Source: Planctomycetota bacterium (lineage in GTDB: Bacteria; Planctomycetota; Phycisphaerae; WQYP01). Taken from it: a stretch of 48,071 bases of DNA. Below the pieces are notes generated by a model that saw only the letters and a list, made by a program, of their open reading frames with translations, was not told where the DNA came from and made no database searches. The position numbers were made by a program, and so were the translations under genes. The stretch's first letter is position 1; the number at the start of each line of letters is the position of its first letter. The stretch is taken from contig JAJZDN010000025.1 in the NCBI GenBank assembly GCA_021805985.1, forward strand, positions 1 to 48,071, given 5' to 3'. Shown one piece after another: positions 16,426 to 25,187 of the stretch.

Positions 16426-17946
16426 ATGCCCTACGAAACCTTGCGAGATTTTCTAACTGAACTGGACAAGATGGGAGAACTGCGGAAAATTTCCGCCCCT
16501 GTTGATCCCGTGCTGGAGGTGGCGGAAATTGCCGACCGTGTGAGCAAAGCGCCCACACGGGATGGGCACTATCCGGCGGGTGATGCGCCGTTTGCGGCAA
16601 AAGCTCCCCGCCATGGAACCCCAGCGGTGAATCAGGCGTTGCTATTTGAACACGTCAAAGGTTCGGATTTTCCCCTGGCGATTAACACGTTCGGGTCTTA
16701 TCGCCGCATTCATACAGCTTTAGGATGTGAGAGTCTCGATGCTTTAGCCCAGCGTATTGCGGATTTAACGCAGCCGCAGTTGCCGGTGCGGTTGATGGAA
16801 AAGATGAAAAAAGGGCTGGATCTGCTGAAACTGGCCGGTTATGGCCCCAAAGTTCGTGCCGGCCCGGGATTGTGCCAGGAAGTGGTTCATACCGATGATG
16901 CCGATATTACGCGCTTGCCTGTGATTCAATGCTGGCCCAAAGACGGCGGAAAATATATTACCCTGGGCCAGGTGGTTACCCGGCATCCGGAAACTGGGGT
17001 GCGGAATCTTGGGATGTACCGCGTGCAGATTTTCGATAAGAAATTGACTGCCATGCACTGGCATACACACCATGACGGCGCGCGGCATTTCAGGGCATGG
17101 GCAAAACTGGGAAAGCCCTGCCCGCTGGCCATTACGCTCGGCGGGGAAAGTGTTTTACCCTATGCCGCTACGGCCCCCTTACCTCCGGGAATTGATGAAC
17201 ATATTTTTGCCGGATTTCTGCTGGGCCGCGGGTTGGACCTGGTGCCCTGTAAAACCGTTCCGCTGGAAGTGCCGGCCAATTGTGAATTTGTTATCGAGGG
17301 GTATGTCGATCCGAATCAGACGGTTCTCGAAGGGCCATTTGGCGATCACACCGGGTTTTATTCCCTGGCGGATCAATATCCGGTATTTAACATTACGGCC
17401 ATAACGCATCGGCGGAATCCGATTTATCCCACGACCATTGTCGGCAAGCCGCCCCAGGAAGATTACTATCTTGGCAAGGCCACGGAGCGCGTATTTCTGC
17501 CGTTGCTGAAAATTATTGTGCCGGATGTGGTTGATTATGATCTGCCAATGTTTGGAGCGTTTCATAATTGTGCGTTTATTAAAATCCGTAAGGAATATGC
17601 GTATCATGCCCGTAAGGTGATTCACGCCATTTGGGGTGCCGGGCAGATGGCGTGGACCAAGATGGTTGTTGTGGTGGATGAACATGTCGATGTGCATAAT
17701 CAGGATGACGTGCTGTTTCACGTAGCAGCCAATGTCGATCCGCGGCGCGATACATTCATTGCCGAGGGGCCATTGGATATTCTGGATCATGCCGCCCCGG
17801 CCATGGGCGCAGGAAGCAAACTGGGCATTGATGCCACGCGCAAGTGGCCCGGCGAGGGAACCGTTCGGGATTGGCCGGATGAAATTGAAATGGACGCGGC
17901 AACCGTTAAAACTGTCACACAGCGCTGGAAGGAATATGGATTCTAA
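16426..17946 (+). CDS. UbiD family (prenylated-FMN) decarboxylase
   Basis: A 506-residue UbiD-type enzyme. These carry out reversible non-oxidative decarboxylation using prenylated FMN and serve in quinone synthesis, or in the futalosine menaquinone route in many planctomycetes (family knowledge). Characteristic stretches are MPYETLRDFLTELDKMGELRKI, the conserved VLEGPFGDHTGFYSLADQYPVF, PIYPTTIVGKPPQEDYYLGKATER, and HARKVIHAIWGAGQMAWTKMVVVVD. I start at ATG 16426, where similarity begins, rather than the in-frame ATG at 16336, whose first 30 codons cross the hairpin. The next gene (gltX) starts one base after its stop. No ubiX is seen nearby. Confidence 0.9.
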   Translation: MPYETLRDFLTELDKMGELRKISAPVDPVLEVAEIADRVSKAPTRDGHYPAGDAPFAAKAPRHGTPAVNQALLFEHVKGSDFPLAINTFGSYRRIHTALGCESLDALAQRIADLTQPQLPVRLMEKMKKGLDLLKLAGYGPKVRAGPGLCQEVVHTDDADITRLPVIQCWPKDGGKYITLGQVVTRHPETGVRNLGMYRVQIFDKKLTAMHWHTHHDGARHFRAWAKLGKPCPLAITLGGESVLPYAATAPLPPGIDEHIFAGFLLGRGLDLVPCKTVPLEVPANCEFVIEGYVDPNQTVLEGPFGDHTGFYSLADQYPVFNITAITHRRNPIYPTTIVGKPPQEDYYLGKATERVFLPLLKIIVPDVVDYDLPMFGAFHNCAFIKIRKEYAYHARKVIHAIWGAGQMAWTKMVVVVDEHVDVHNQDDVLFHVAANVDPRRDTFIAEGPLDILDHAAPAMGAGSKLGIDATRKWPGEGTVRDWPDEIEMDAATVKTVTQRWKEYGF

Positions 17947-17947
17947 T

Positions 17948-19537
17948 ATGATCAAAACCCGATTCGCCCCGTCACCCACCGGATTTTTGCACGTTGGCGG
18001 AGCCAGAACCGCTCTGTTCAACTGGTTGTTTGCCCGCAAGCATGGCGGGCAGTTTGTGCTGCGCATTGAAGATACGGACCAGGTGCGGTCTACCGCGGAA
18101 TCTGCCGCTGGGATTCTTTCAGATCTGCAATGGCTGGGCCTTAACTGGGACTGCGGCCCGCAACCCGGCGGAGTGAAAAATGAATATTTTCAATCCATGC
18201 GGCTGGATCTTTATAACGCGCATCTGGACAAGCTGGTAAAGGACGGTCGCGCGTATGAAGCTTACGAAACACCGCAGCAACTCGCGGCTATGCGCATGGT
18301 GGCGGAAAAAATGAAGCGGCCCTTCCGCTATCGCCGCAACATGCCGGGACGTGCTGAACGTGGCACTGGCCCAACCGTGCTGCGGTTTGAAATGCCGTTT
18401 GAAACTATCACATTTCATGATTTAATTCTGGGCGATATTTCTGTAGGCGGCGAGGAACATGATGATATCATCATACGTAAATCCGATGGCTTTCCTACCT
18501 ATCACTTTGCGGTGGTGGTAGATGACCATGATATGGGCATTACCCATGTGCTGCGGGCACAGGAACATCTGATGAATACGCCCAAACATCTGGGCTTATA
18601 CCATGCTCTGGGATGGCAGCCGCCGGCCCATGCCCACATGCCGCTGGTGTTTAATATGGACAACACCAAAATGTCCAAGCGGGATAAAACCAAAGCCGCG
18701 CGAGCTGCGGCGGCGGCATGGATTAAGCAGGGCAATACGCTGGAAACGCTGATTGCAAAATCCGGTCTTGCGGCAGATCAACTCAAGGAATTTCTGGATA
18801 AAAAGACCGATGATTCGCGACTGGCAGCGGCCATCGGTGCCGCGTTAGCTGTGCCCTTACCGGAAATAGATGTGCAGGACTTTCGGCGCAGCGGATATCT
18901 ATCAGATGCGTTGCTGAATTTTATCGCCCTGATCGGCTGGTCCCCGGGGGAAAACCGGGAAATTCTTACACGGGAGGAAATGCTGCAACTGTTTTCCCTG
19001 GAAACCATTGGCAAAACCAGCGGCCGCTTTGACCGCAAAAAACTGTTGTGGATGAACGGTGAATATATCCGCAAGCGAAGCATGGGCGACCTGTTGCATG
19101 ATCTTACTGCTTTTAATGCGGTCACTAATTACCCGATCAAGCACGCCTCAGAGTCGCAACAGCGCGACCTCTTGGCGATGTATCAGGAACGCACGGGCAC
19201 TTTGGCAGAGATGGCGGACAACTCCCGTTTCTTTTTTGAAGAACCCAACATGGACGCGGCAGCCTTTAAAAAGCATGTTGAATCCGGTAATGGCCAAGCG
19301 GTGTTACAACAGATTCGCGACCTATTGGCTCCAGTCACCGATTGGTCTAAGGAACAGTTGGCCCCACTGATTGAAAAAATTATTGAACTGGGCGAAAAAC
19401 GCGGATCCGCCCCTCAGACGTTGCGCGTGGCCATCTGCGGCGGATCCGTTTCGCCGCCACTGCTGGAAACACTGTGTCTGCTGGGGCGCGGTACCACCCT
19501 GGCGAGGATTGATAAAGCTCTGCAAAAAATCGGGTGA
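17948..19537 (+). CDS. gltX: Glutamate--tRNA ligase
   Basis: Charges tRNA-Glu, and possibly also tRNA-Gln if non-discriminating. The 529 residues begin MIKTRFAPSPTGFLHVGGAR (HIGH-type), then RIEDTD, the ATP-binding AQEHLMNTPKHLGLYHALGW, and KMSKRDKTKA (KMSKS loop), with a helical C-terminal anticodon-binding domain. The ATG at 17948 is one base after the ubiD stop. An ATG four codons upstream (17936) overlaps ubiD and lies close to AAGGA, so either start could be used. Co-transcription with ubiD is likely. Confidence 0.95.
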   Translation: MIKTRFAPSPTGFLHVGGARTALFNWLFARKHGGQFVLRIEDTDQVRSTAESAAGILSDLQWLGLNWDCGPQPGGVKNEYFQSMRLDLYNAHLDKLVKDGRAYEAYETPQQLAAMRMVAEKMKRPFRYRRNMPGRAERGTGPTVLRFEMPFETITFHDLILGDISVGGEEHDDIIIRKSDGFPTYHFAVVVDDHDMGITHVLRAQEHLMNTPKHLGLYHALGWQPPAHAHMPLVFNMDNTKMSKRDKTKAARAAAAAWIKQGNTLETLIAKSGLAADQLKEFLDKKTDDSRLAAAIGAALAVPLPEIDVQDFRRSGYLSDALLNFIALIGWSPGENREILTREEMLQLFSLETIGKTSGRFDRKKLLWMNGEYIRKRSMGDLLHDLTAFNAVTNYPIKHASESQQRDLLAMYQERTGTLAEMADNSRFFFEEPNMDAAAFKKHVESGNGQAVLQQIRDLLAPVTDWSKEQLAPLIEKIIELGEKRGSAPQTLRVAICGGSVSPPLLETLCLLGRGTTLARIDKALQKIG

Positions 19538-19608
19538 CAACTGGCTTGGCCCCGTCACGGGCGGGTGTTTACAACTGTCATGGCGACCGCACGGATAGTA
19601 ATCCCCAA

Positions 19609-19688
19609 ATTTACGTCCCGTAGCTCAATGCGGCAGCGTTGAGTTCAGCGGCGGAACATGGTGTGATAACCCCCAGCGTTGCCCCGTC
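19609..19688 (+). repeat. 80-bp direct repeat, copy 1
   Basis: Identical to 19760-19839 except for one base (g/a near the right end). It contains an 8-bp stem with one G-T pair (CTCAATGC at 19624-19631, GCGTTGAG at 19636-19643) around the tetraloop GGCA. The string TAGCTCAATGCGGC inside it resembles a tRNA D-arm, but no tRNA fold is possible. A shortened relative lies in inverted orientation at 1714-1759. Confidence 0.9.
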
Positions 19689-19759
19689 GCGATCTGCGTG
19701 GCAAGGGCAGCAAGACAACCCAAGCCGAAGTGGTCCACAGATTCTACCGATTAACAAAG

Positions 19760-19839
19760 ATTTACGTCCCGTAGCTCAATGCGGCAGCGTTGAGTTCAGC
19801 GGCGGAACATGGTGTGATAACCCCCAACGTTGCCCCGTC
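19760..19839 (+). repeat. 80-bp direct repeat, copy 2
   Basis: This matches 19609-19688 at 79 of 80 positions, in the same orientation, offset by 151 bases. The hairpin is preserved exactly. Near-perfect identity in a non-coding region suggests recent duplication or active maintenance. Confidence 0.9.
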
Positions 19840-19897
19840 CAGACCGACTCCCGGCGACCGCCGTCGGGCCACTATCCGCCGCATTGTCAGTAATCAA

Positions 19898-21685
19898 TTA
19901 TCTCGTGGATACCGCAGGCACACCATTTGTGGCATCATCCGCCGCTTCGGCGGATTGGGACTGCCCGCGTGGGCCTATGACGTCCGCTGCCTGACGGTCA
20001 ATTTGTTCTTCCAGCATCAGGCGCAATCGGCCCAGCGCCCGGACTTCCAGTTGCCGCACCCGGGCCTTGGTAATGCCCATGCGCTGCGCAATTTGCGATA
20101 GACTCGTGGGACCCTCGCCGGCTTCCAGGCCGTAATGGGCCGCCAAAAGATCATGCTCCCGGCGGGGGAGTTTTGCCATGGCGTCTATAAGCCGGCCCTG
20201 CATCAGCAGCATGTCCACTGCGTCCGGGATGCTTTGCTCCTGGGATTCGCCCAGTTCATCGAGCAAATCCGTTTGGGTTGTGACCATCCGCTGATCAATG
20301 CGTGTGCTGTTATCGCCGATTCTGCGGGCAAAGTTTTTCATCAGCACATACGTCAGGTAGGTGCTGAATTTTACGCCGCGGGAAAAATCAAACGTATCGA
20401 CCGCCCGCATCATCCATAAATTACCATCGGAAATTAATTCAAAGAGATCACGCTGCGACTGCTGATGCTTTCGAGCCACATGCACCACCACCCGCAAATG
20501 CGATTGCAAGATCTGATTGCGTATGGCACCCGCCGTTGCCAGTAGCGATTCAATTTCTTCAATATCGGCCGTGCGGGCGGCATTTACATCAATGCTCGCT
20601 TGCAGCCGCGCGGCCTTTGCTTTGAGATAATTCATTCTTCTAAAGGCATCGGTCATCACCGCGTGGCCCAGCATAGGCTGGCGGAATACATCCGAGAGAT
20701 AGGCGGGAATATCATTGGGCTGCCGGAGCACAATTTGTTCTTTGACTTCCACGCCAGCCAAGGGTAGTACTGGCTCAAGGCGGGCTTTTTCAGGGAGAAC
20801 TTTAAGGATAATCTGATCCGCATCAGGGTGATCGAACAGGGGGTTGGTAACAAAGCGGATGAGAAGTTTTTTAATTTGCTGGGCTTTGTCCTGGCTGACT
20901 ACCCGATAAATACTTGAGGTCGTGCGACAATAACGTTTTGCCAGGCATTCCACGGATATACCGCGATCAAAGCAATCCACAATAATGCGTTTGTCCTGAT
21001 CTGTCAGCGGGCCAGAGGTGTCGGGAAAAACGGCTTGGTCAGGATGCTCGGCATCCCAACGGCGTATGACATAGCGTATGGTTTCCGGGCTGCGTTTGTT
21101 GTGCCGGGCGATGCGACGGGAAATGATCTTCAGGCAACATTTGCAATGCACCGCCAAACGCCGGGCACGGCGAATAATGTCCGTCTTTTCTTCATCAGTG
21201 AGTTGGCGGAATCGGGCGGATTTTTCCACCCGAACCGAAAATTGTGTGGAGAATCGTGTGACATCGGAAGACAAAAAGCCTAAACGTTTGATGCCATCGG
21301 GATAAACAAATCGCATAGCGGCCAAGCCGCGGCGTCGCCAGCGCTGAATCGTCTTGGTGGAAACCTTAAATTTTTGTGTGATTTGTTCCAGAGAAAGAAC
21401 GTCATCGCCTGCTTGGGTTACGGGGATATTCAGCGAATCGGAAACGCTTTCCACCAAAGAGGCAATGTCCGCCAATAAGGCTCTGCCGGAAATAAGATGA
21501 TCCGCCGATTCTTTGGCGCGATAAGCGGTCAGCCGATAAAGAACGAACTCCCATGGGTAATCTTCAGACGCGTCGATCTGCCCGATCAACTTCACTGCCG
21601 CCCGCAATTGCTCGTGCCGCTTGGCAATTGGCGTAAAAGCCATCTGCTTGGCAAGCTCTTCAATTTTTGGGTCTGTCCAGATCAT
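19898..21685 (-). CDS. RNA polymerase sigma-70 family factor with multi-HTH N-terminal extension
   Basis: A 595-residue protein. The C-terminal third is a sigma factor. Region 2 (about residues 388-456) reads DLFELISDGNLWMMRAVDTFDFSRGVKFSTYLTYV, the RpoD-like core- and -10-binding block. Region 4 (about 496-556) reads LPRREHDLLAAHYGLEAGEG followed by the HTH LSQIAQRMGITKARVRQLEVRALGRLR. The linker is too short for a full region 3. The first ~300 residues carry three helix-turn-helix-like segments: about 97-120 (LEQITQKFKVSTKTIQRW), 183-210 and 240-265. This suggests a promoter-selective alternative sigma with its own DNA- or signal-sensing part. No anti-sigma gene is adjacent. No clear ribosome site precedes the start. 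Confidence 0.85.
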   Translation of the reverse strand: MIWTDPKIEELAKQMAFTPIAKRHEQLRAAVKLIGQIDASEDYPWEFVLYRLTAYRAKESADHLISGRALLADIASLVESVSDSLNIPVTQAGDDVLSLEQITQKFKVSTKTIQRWRRRGLAAMRFVYPDGIKRLGFLSSDVTRFSTQFSVRVEKSARFRQLTDEEKTDIIRRARRLAVHCKCCLKIISRRIARHNKRSPETIRYVIRRWDAEHPDQAVFPDTSGPLTDQDKRIIVDCFDRGISVECLAKRYCRTTSSIYRVVSQDKAQQIKKLLIRFVTNPLFDHPDADQIILKVLPEKARLEPVLPLAGVEVKEQIVLRQPNDIPAYLSDVFRQPMLGHAVMTDAFRRMNYLKAKAARLQASIDVNAARTADIEEIESLLATAGAIRNQILQSHLRVVVHVARKHQQSQRDLFELISDGNLWMMRAVDTFDFSRGVKFSTYLTYVLMKNFARRIGDNSTRIDQRMVTTQTDLLDELGESQEQSIPDAVDMLLMQGRLIDAMAKLPRREHDLLAAHYGLEAGEGPTSLSQIAQRMGITKARVRQLEVRALGRLRLMLEEQIDRQAADVIGPRGQSQSAEAADDATNGVPAVSTR

Positions 21686-21854
21686 GCAGCACGTACCCGT
21701 AACATTACACTCATAGTATGTTATCTCGGTTTTAACGGTTAGGAAACAAAAAAATATGGTTTTTTTGCATTTTTGGGACGGAAAAATTGGAATTTACATT
21801 TAGGTATATCCGCAATAAGGAATATATATCTGTCCGCAAGACATTAATTTCTGT

Positions 21855-21860
21855 TATAAT
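21855..21860 (+). promoter_or_regulatory. Probable -10 box of the HAD hydrolase gene
   Basis: A perfect TATAAT lies 29 bases upstream of the ATG, in an A/T-rich stretch (21740-21860) that contrasts with the surrounding sequence. I see no good TTGACA-like box at the usual distance. GGAAGG at 21878-21883 is the ribosome site. Confidence 0.5.
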
Positions 21861-21889
21861 GAGGCAGTCGGTTATGTGGAAGGCCAAAC

Positions 21890-22627
21890 ATGGTTAAGGC
21901 GATACTATTTGATCTGGCGGATACGCTGCTGCAGTTTGATCATCTGGATCATCGAAGTTTATTTCTTTTAGGAGCCAAAGATACATACCGCCATCTGCAT
22001 GGCTTAGATGCTTCGCTGCCGGAATTTGAAGCCTATACGCGGATTCACTTTCGTGCATTTCGTCGTAAATATATCTGGTCTAATATTCGCCGGCGGGACT
22101 TCAACGTCAACGACGTGATTTGTCAGGTGTTAGGTAAACTTAATATTACACTGTCTCAAGATGAAATTTCGGCGTTGGTATGGCGCTGGTACAAGCCGGT
22201 GGTGCGCCGTGCGACGGTTGAGGCTGGCACACATGCCATGCTGCGGGAGTTTCAGCGGCAGGGCCTTAAATTGGCAATCGTGTCAAATACCTGCGCTCCG
22301 GATTACTGTCTGGACCGACATCTCGAAGGTGAGAAACTTCTAGAATTTTTCCCTACCCGTATCTATTCCTCCAATACGATTTATCGCAAACCGCATCCCG
22401 TGATTTTTCGCGTAGCGCTTGAGCAACTGGGGATCAGTCCCGAACAGGCGGTATTTGTCGGCGACACTCTTGGCGCTGACATCCAAGGCGCACGCCGAGC
22501 CGGCATGACCACCGTATGGAAGCCAGCCCTGCGCACCCAAACCACTCGCAAGCGACGCGTGCGCCCGGACCATGAAATTGAAAAAATTATAGACTTGGCA
22601 GAGATTGTTTTAGGCTGTGGCGTATAG
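21890..22627 (+). CDS. HAD family hydrolase
   Basis: A 245-residue soluble phosphatase-like protein of the haloacid dehalogenase superfamily. Motif I is ILFDLADTLLQFD (nucleophile Asp and general-acid Asp), motif II is VSNT, motif III is Lys in IYRKPHPVIF, and motif IV is VFVGDTLGADIQGARRAGM. A helical cap lies between motifs I and II, as in the YjjG/phosphoglycolate phosphatase-like groups. The substrate is unknown. Translation starts at ATG 21890 behind GGAAGG. The last ~25 residues are basic. Confidence 0.9.
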   Translation: MVKAILFDLADTLLQFDHLDHRSLFLLGAKDTYRHLHGLDASLPEFEAYTRIHFRAFRRKYIWSNIRRRDFNVNDVICQVLGKLNITLSQDEISALVWRWYKPVVRRATVEAGTHAMLREFQRQGLKLAIVSNTCAPDYCLDRHLEGEKLLEFFPTRIYSSNTIYRKPHPVIFRVALEQLGISPEQAVFVGDTLGADIQGARRAGMTTVWKPALRTQTTRKRRVRPDHEIEKIIDLAEIVLGCGV

Positions 22628-22704
22628 AACTGTCGAGATTTTAATGGTCAGCGAAATCGCCATGCCGCAAACTTTAATTTATGGCCTCTCCATAGAAGAT
22701 CGCT

Positions 22705-22782
22705 GATGCCGGCTAAGAATTGGTCCGAGGCGTTTCGGGATCAGGCGAGAAGTGATTTTGGCGTTCTGGCCGAAGGACCGTG
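22705..22782 (+). pseudogene. Possible 5' remnant of a gene (25 codons)
   Basis: A short frame reads MPAKNWSEAFRDQARSDFGV and then LAEGP before a stop. The pattern W-x-E-A-F-x-x-Q-A-x-S-D resembles the N-terminus of small helical HEPN-like proteins, but only this first helix is present. It has no ribosome site and lies in the gap between the HAD and SDR genes. I list it as a possible broken gene with low confidence. Confidence 0.25.
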
Positions 22783-22813
22783 AATGTTTACTTGCTAATA
22801 TTGGGTGATCAAA

Positions 22814-23809
22814 ATGCGAGCATTATTTATTGGCGGTACCGGCAACATCAGCACGGCGGTAAGCCGGTTGGCCCTTGAGCGGCACTGGGATTTGTATCTC
22901 CTGAACCGCGGACGCCGTAATGTCGGTCCGGACGGTGCTCACACCATCCTGGGCGATATAACAGACCCGGATAAAATCGCGACGGCGATCCGAGACCAGC
23001 ACTTTGATGTGGTCGTCAACTGGATCGCGTTTAAGCCAGAGGATGTGGAGCGGGATATTGCTTTGTTCGCAGGCAAAACGCGGCAGTACATTTTCATCAG
23101 CTCCGCTTCCGCATACCAGAAGCCGCCAAGCTATTACATTATCACAGAATCCACACCTCTGGCGAATCCATATTGGAACTATTCCCAGGATAAAATAGCC
23201 TGCGAACTGCGATTGCTCGAGGAATACCGCCGCTCCGGTTTTCCGGTCACCATCGTGCGGCCGTCGCATACGTACAATACGATTATTCCCGTTGCCCTTG
23301 GGGACGGCTACACGGTTGTGGACCGATTAAAGCGTGGACAGCCCGTGGTTGTACATGGCGACGGGACCTCTCTATGGACCCTCACGCATGCCGAGGATTT
23401 TGCCAAAGGTTTTGTAGGCCTGATGGGGCACCAGCTAGCCCCCGGACATGCCTTTCATATTACATCTGATGAAGTCCTGACGTGGAACCAAATTTACGAA
23501 GCGGTGGCTGACGCCGCGGGCGTGAAGGCGCAGTTGGTGCATGTATCCTCAGAGTTTATAGCGAATGTCGCCGACGAAATAGGGATCCCGACTGTTCGTG
23601 GCAGCCTGCTGGGCGACAAGATGTACAGCGCTATTTTTGATAACAGCAAAATAAAAGCTTTCGTCCCGGAATATCGCGCCACGATTCCCCTGGCACAAGG
23701 TATACGGAAAACACTCAAGTGGTTTGACGGTGATCCGAGTCGCCAAAACATTATTCCGAAAAACAATGAATTGCTGGACGCAATTATCGCGCGGCAACGC
23801 CGAGATTAG
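22814..23809 (+). CDS. NAD-dependent epimerase/dehydratase (extended SDR)
   Basis: About 331 residues, cytoplasmic. The Rossmann motif is ALFIGGTGNISTAV at the N-terminus (GxxGxxS in place of GxxGxxG), followed by an acidic/Arg strand end (LLNRGRRN), VVNWIAFKPEDV, FISSASAYQKPPSYY, and an active-site-like Tyr-x-x-x-Lys in YSQDKIACE, then VRPSHTYN. It resembles the plant CSP41/isoflavone-reductase-like epimerases that act on nucleotide sugars or other carbonyl substrates. The ATG at 22814 has GGTGA seven bases upstream. A GTG at 22805 is the alternative start. Confidence 0.88.
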   Translation: MRALFIGGTGNISTAVSRLALERHWDLYLLNRGRRNVGPDGAHTILGDITDPDKIATAIRDQHFDVVVNWIAFKPEDVERDIALFAGKTRQYIFISSASAYQKPPSYYIITESTPLANPYWNYSQDKIACELRLLEEYRRSGFPVTIVRPSHTYNTIIPVALGDGYTVVDRLKRGQPVVVHGDGTSLWTLTHAEDFAKGFVGLMGHQLAPGHAFHITSDEVLTWNQIYEAVADAAGVKAQLVHVSSEFIANVADEIGIPTVRGSLLGDKMYSAIFDNSKIKAFVPEYRATIPLAQGIRKTLKWFDGDPSRQNIIPKNNELLDAIIARQRRD

Positions 23810-23840
23810 GTCGCCATTTCGCACCTTATTTGCATGTCGT

Positions 23841-25166
23841 TTATCCCGCCAGGCGGTTTAAGCCGCTCATGGCTTCAAATTGCAGGGCGGTAAATGTGTG
23901 CTTGCCGGGCCAATGGGCGTGCATGATGTCGGCCAGGTCAGTTTGTCCGCCCATGGTAAAAATCTCCGCGCAGATGGGATGAATCTTTGAGAGCCTTTCA
24001 AATCTTTGGCGGCTTGCCTGGGCCACGGACCGGATGGCAGCTTCCAGCATATCTTCGCGCTTGGTTGCAAGGGTCAGGTTTTCAAAGGTGGCGGTGCGAG
24101 CTTCGGTGGCGGTGCGATCTCCCGCCAGATACGGGGCAAAGGTAACGTCGGTGTTCGAGGGTGCATCTATCTTCGCGCCCTGCAGCTTTTCGCCAAGACG
24201 TCGCGTAAGTTTGTGAAACTTTTTGGGGGAATAGTCGGCAAACAAATTATCTTTCAGCCAGTGCATGGTAGATCCGCCCGCCGCGATCGTGCTTACCGCC
24301 AGCCATCGCTTGGGTAATTTGTGGCCTGTGCCCAGCGGGCGACTCAGCAGATCATCGGCCGGAGAGGGCTTTTCCAGACATAACGCCAGTACATCCGTTG
24401 AACCCGCGCTATGAACCAATCGGCCGGGGCGGCAATCCGTAGCCAGCATGGCGGCGCTGGTATCCACCAGCGATGCAAATACCGGGCACCCTTCCGGCAA
24501 ACCAAGTTGATCGGCTGCGCTGCGTGTAACTTTCCCAGCGACCTGGTCGGCAAAAAGTATTTGCGGCAACTGCGATTCCTTCACGCCAATAAGTTGACAT
24601 AATTCCGGAATCCATCCAGAAAGCTTAATCGAATCATATAACCCCAGAAACGCGGCCTGAGATGGGTCAATAACCCATTGCCCCGTGAGGTGATGAATAA
24701 GCAGCGACGTTGGCTGACCGATATGAACGATTCTTTTGAACAGGTCTGGCTGGTTACGCTTGAACCATAGCAGCGTTGTGCTGCCGATACCGCCGGGGAA
24801 AGGACGATTGCCTGTAAGCTGCAAATGACGGTCCTTGCCGATGTGCTGTTCAATTTCCGCACATTCCTTAACGCTGCGCCGATCCTGATGTGTCACGCAG
24901 CCAAATAATATCGCGTTGCTTTTATCAGTTGCGACTACGCCGGGACAGAAGCTGTCCAACGTGATGGCGTCAATCTGGTGATGGGAAGCGGTTATGCGGC
25001 TTATAGCCTTACGCAGGCTTTTTAAAAGTTTTGCCGCAGGTATTTCAACTTCTGCGCCATGGAAGAGGCTGGGCACCTCCACTTTCTCGAGGTGTTTAAT
25101 GGTGCCATTTTTGCATAGCGCCGCCTTAATCGATGATGATCCAACATCCAGAGCCAGAACTTTCAT
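23841..25166 (-). CDS. FGGY family carbohydrate kinase
   Basis: A 441-residue ATP-dependent sugar kinase of the FGGY/actin-like fold. The phosphate-1 loop is LALDVGSSSIKAAL. GVVATDKSNAILFGCVTHQD aligns with the substrate-binding DQ/R region. The C-terminal half holds VHSAGSTDVLALC and FTMGGQTDLADIMHAHW (adenosine and phosphate-2 parts). The sugar cannot be told; the nearest general type is xylulokinase/glycerol kinase. The ATG at 25166 has GGAG six bases upstream. It lies 21 bases after miaA on the same strand and is probably its co-transcribed neighbour. Confidence 0.85.
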   Translation of the reverse strand: MKVLALDVGSSSIKAALCKNGTIKHLEKVEVPSLFHGAEVEIPAAKLLKSLRKAISRITASHHQIDAITLDSFCPGVVATDKSNAILFGCVTHQDRRSVKECAEIEQHIGKDRHLQLTGNRPFPGGIGSTTLLWFKRNQPDLFKRIVHIGQPTSLLIHHLTGQWVIDPSQAAFLGLYDSIKLSGWIPELCQLIGVKESQLPQILFADQVAGKVTRSAADQLGLPEGCPVFASLVDTSAAMLATDCRPGRLVHSAGSTDVLALCLEKPSPADDLLSRPLGTGHKLPKRWLAVSTIAAGGSTMHWLKDNLFADYSPKKFHKLTRRLGEKLQGAKIDAPSNTDVTFAPYLAGDRTATEARTATFENLTLATKREDMLEAAIRSVAQASRQRFERLSKIHPICAEIFTMGGQTDLADIMHAHWPGKHTFTALQFEAMSGLNRLAG

Positions 25167-25187
25167 GTGCCACTCCAAAAAATACAA

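Larger units (their letters stand above)
19538..19897. other. Intergenic region between convergent gltX and sigma factor, carrying two direct repeats
   Basis: This 360-base gap contains the two 80-bp repeats described separately, with about 70 bases of unique sequence between them. I see no gene. Short open frames here run through both repeats and encode near-identical peptides, as expected from the duplication. Each repeat includes a strong hairpin that could act as a terminator for either neighbour. Confidence 0.6.

Noticed and set aside
17179-18066. 295-residue minus-strand open frame across ubiD/gltX
   Set aside because: Antisense to two well-supported genes with family motifs.
19609-19839. 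CRISPR-like array
   Set aside because: Only two long repeats with one ~70-bp gap, no spacer series and no cas genes.
19639-20101. Short plus-strand frames through the 80-bp repeats
   Set aside because: They translate the repeat twice and run into the antisense of the sigma gene. No ribosome site.
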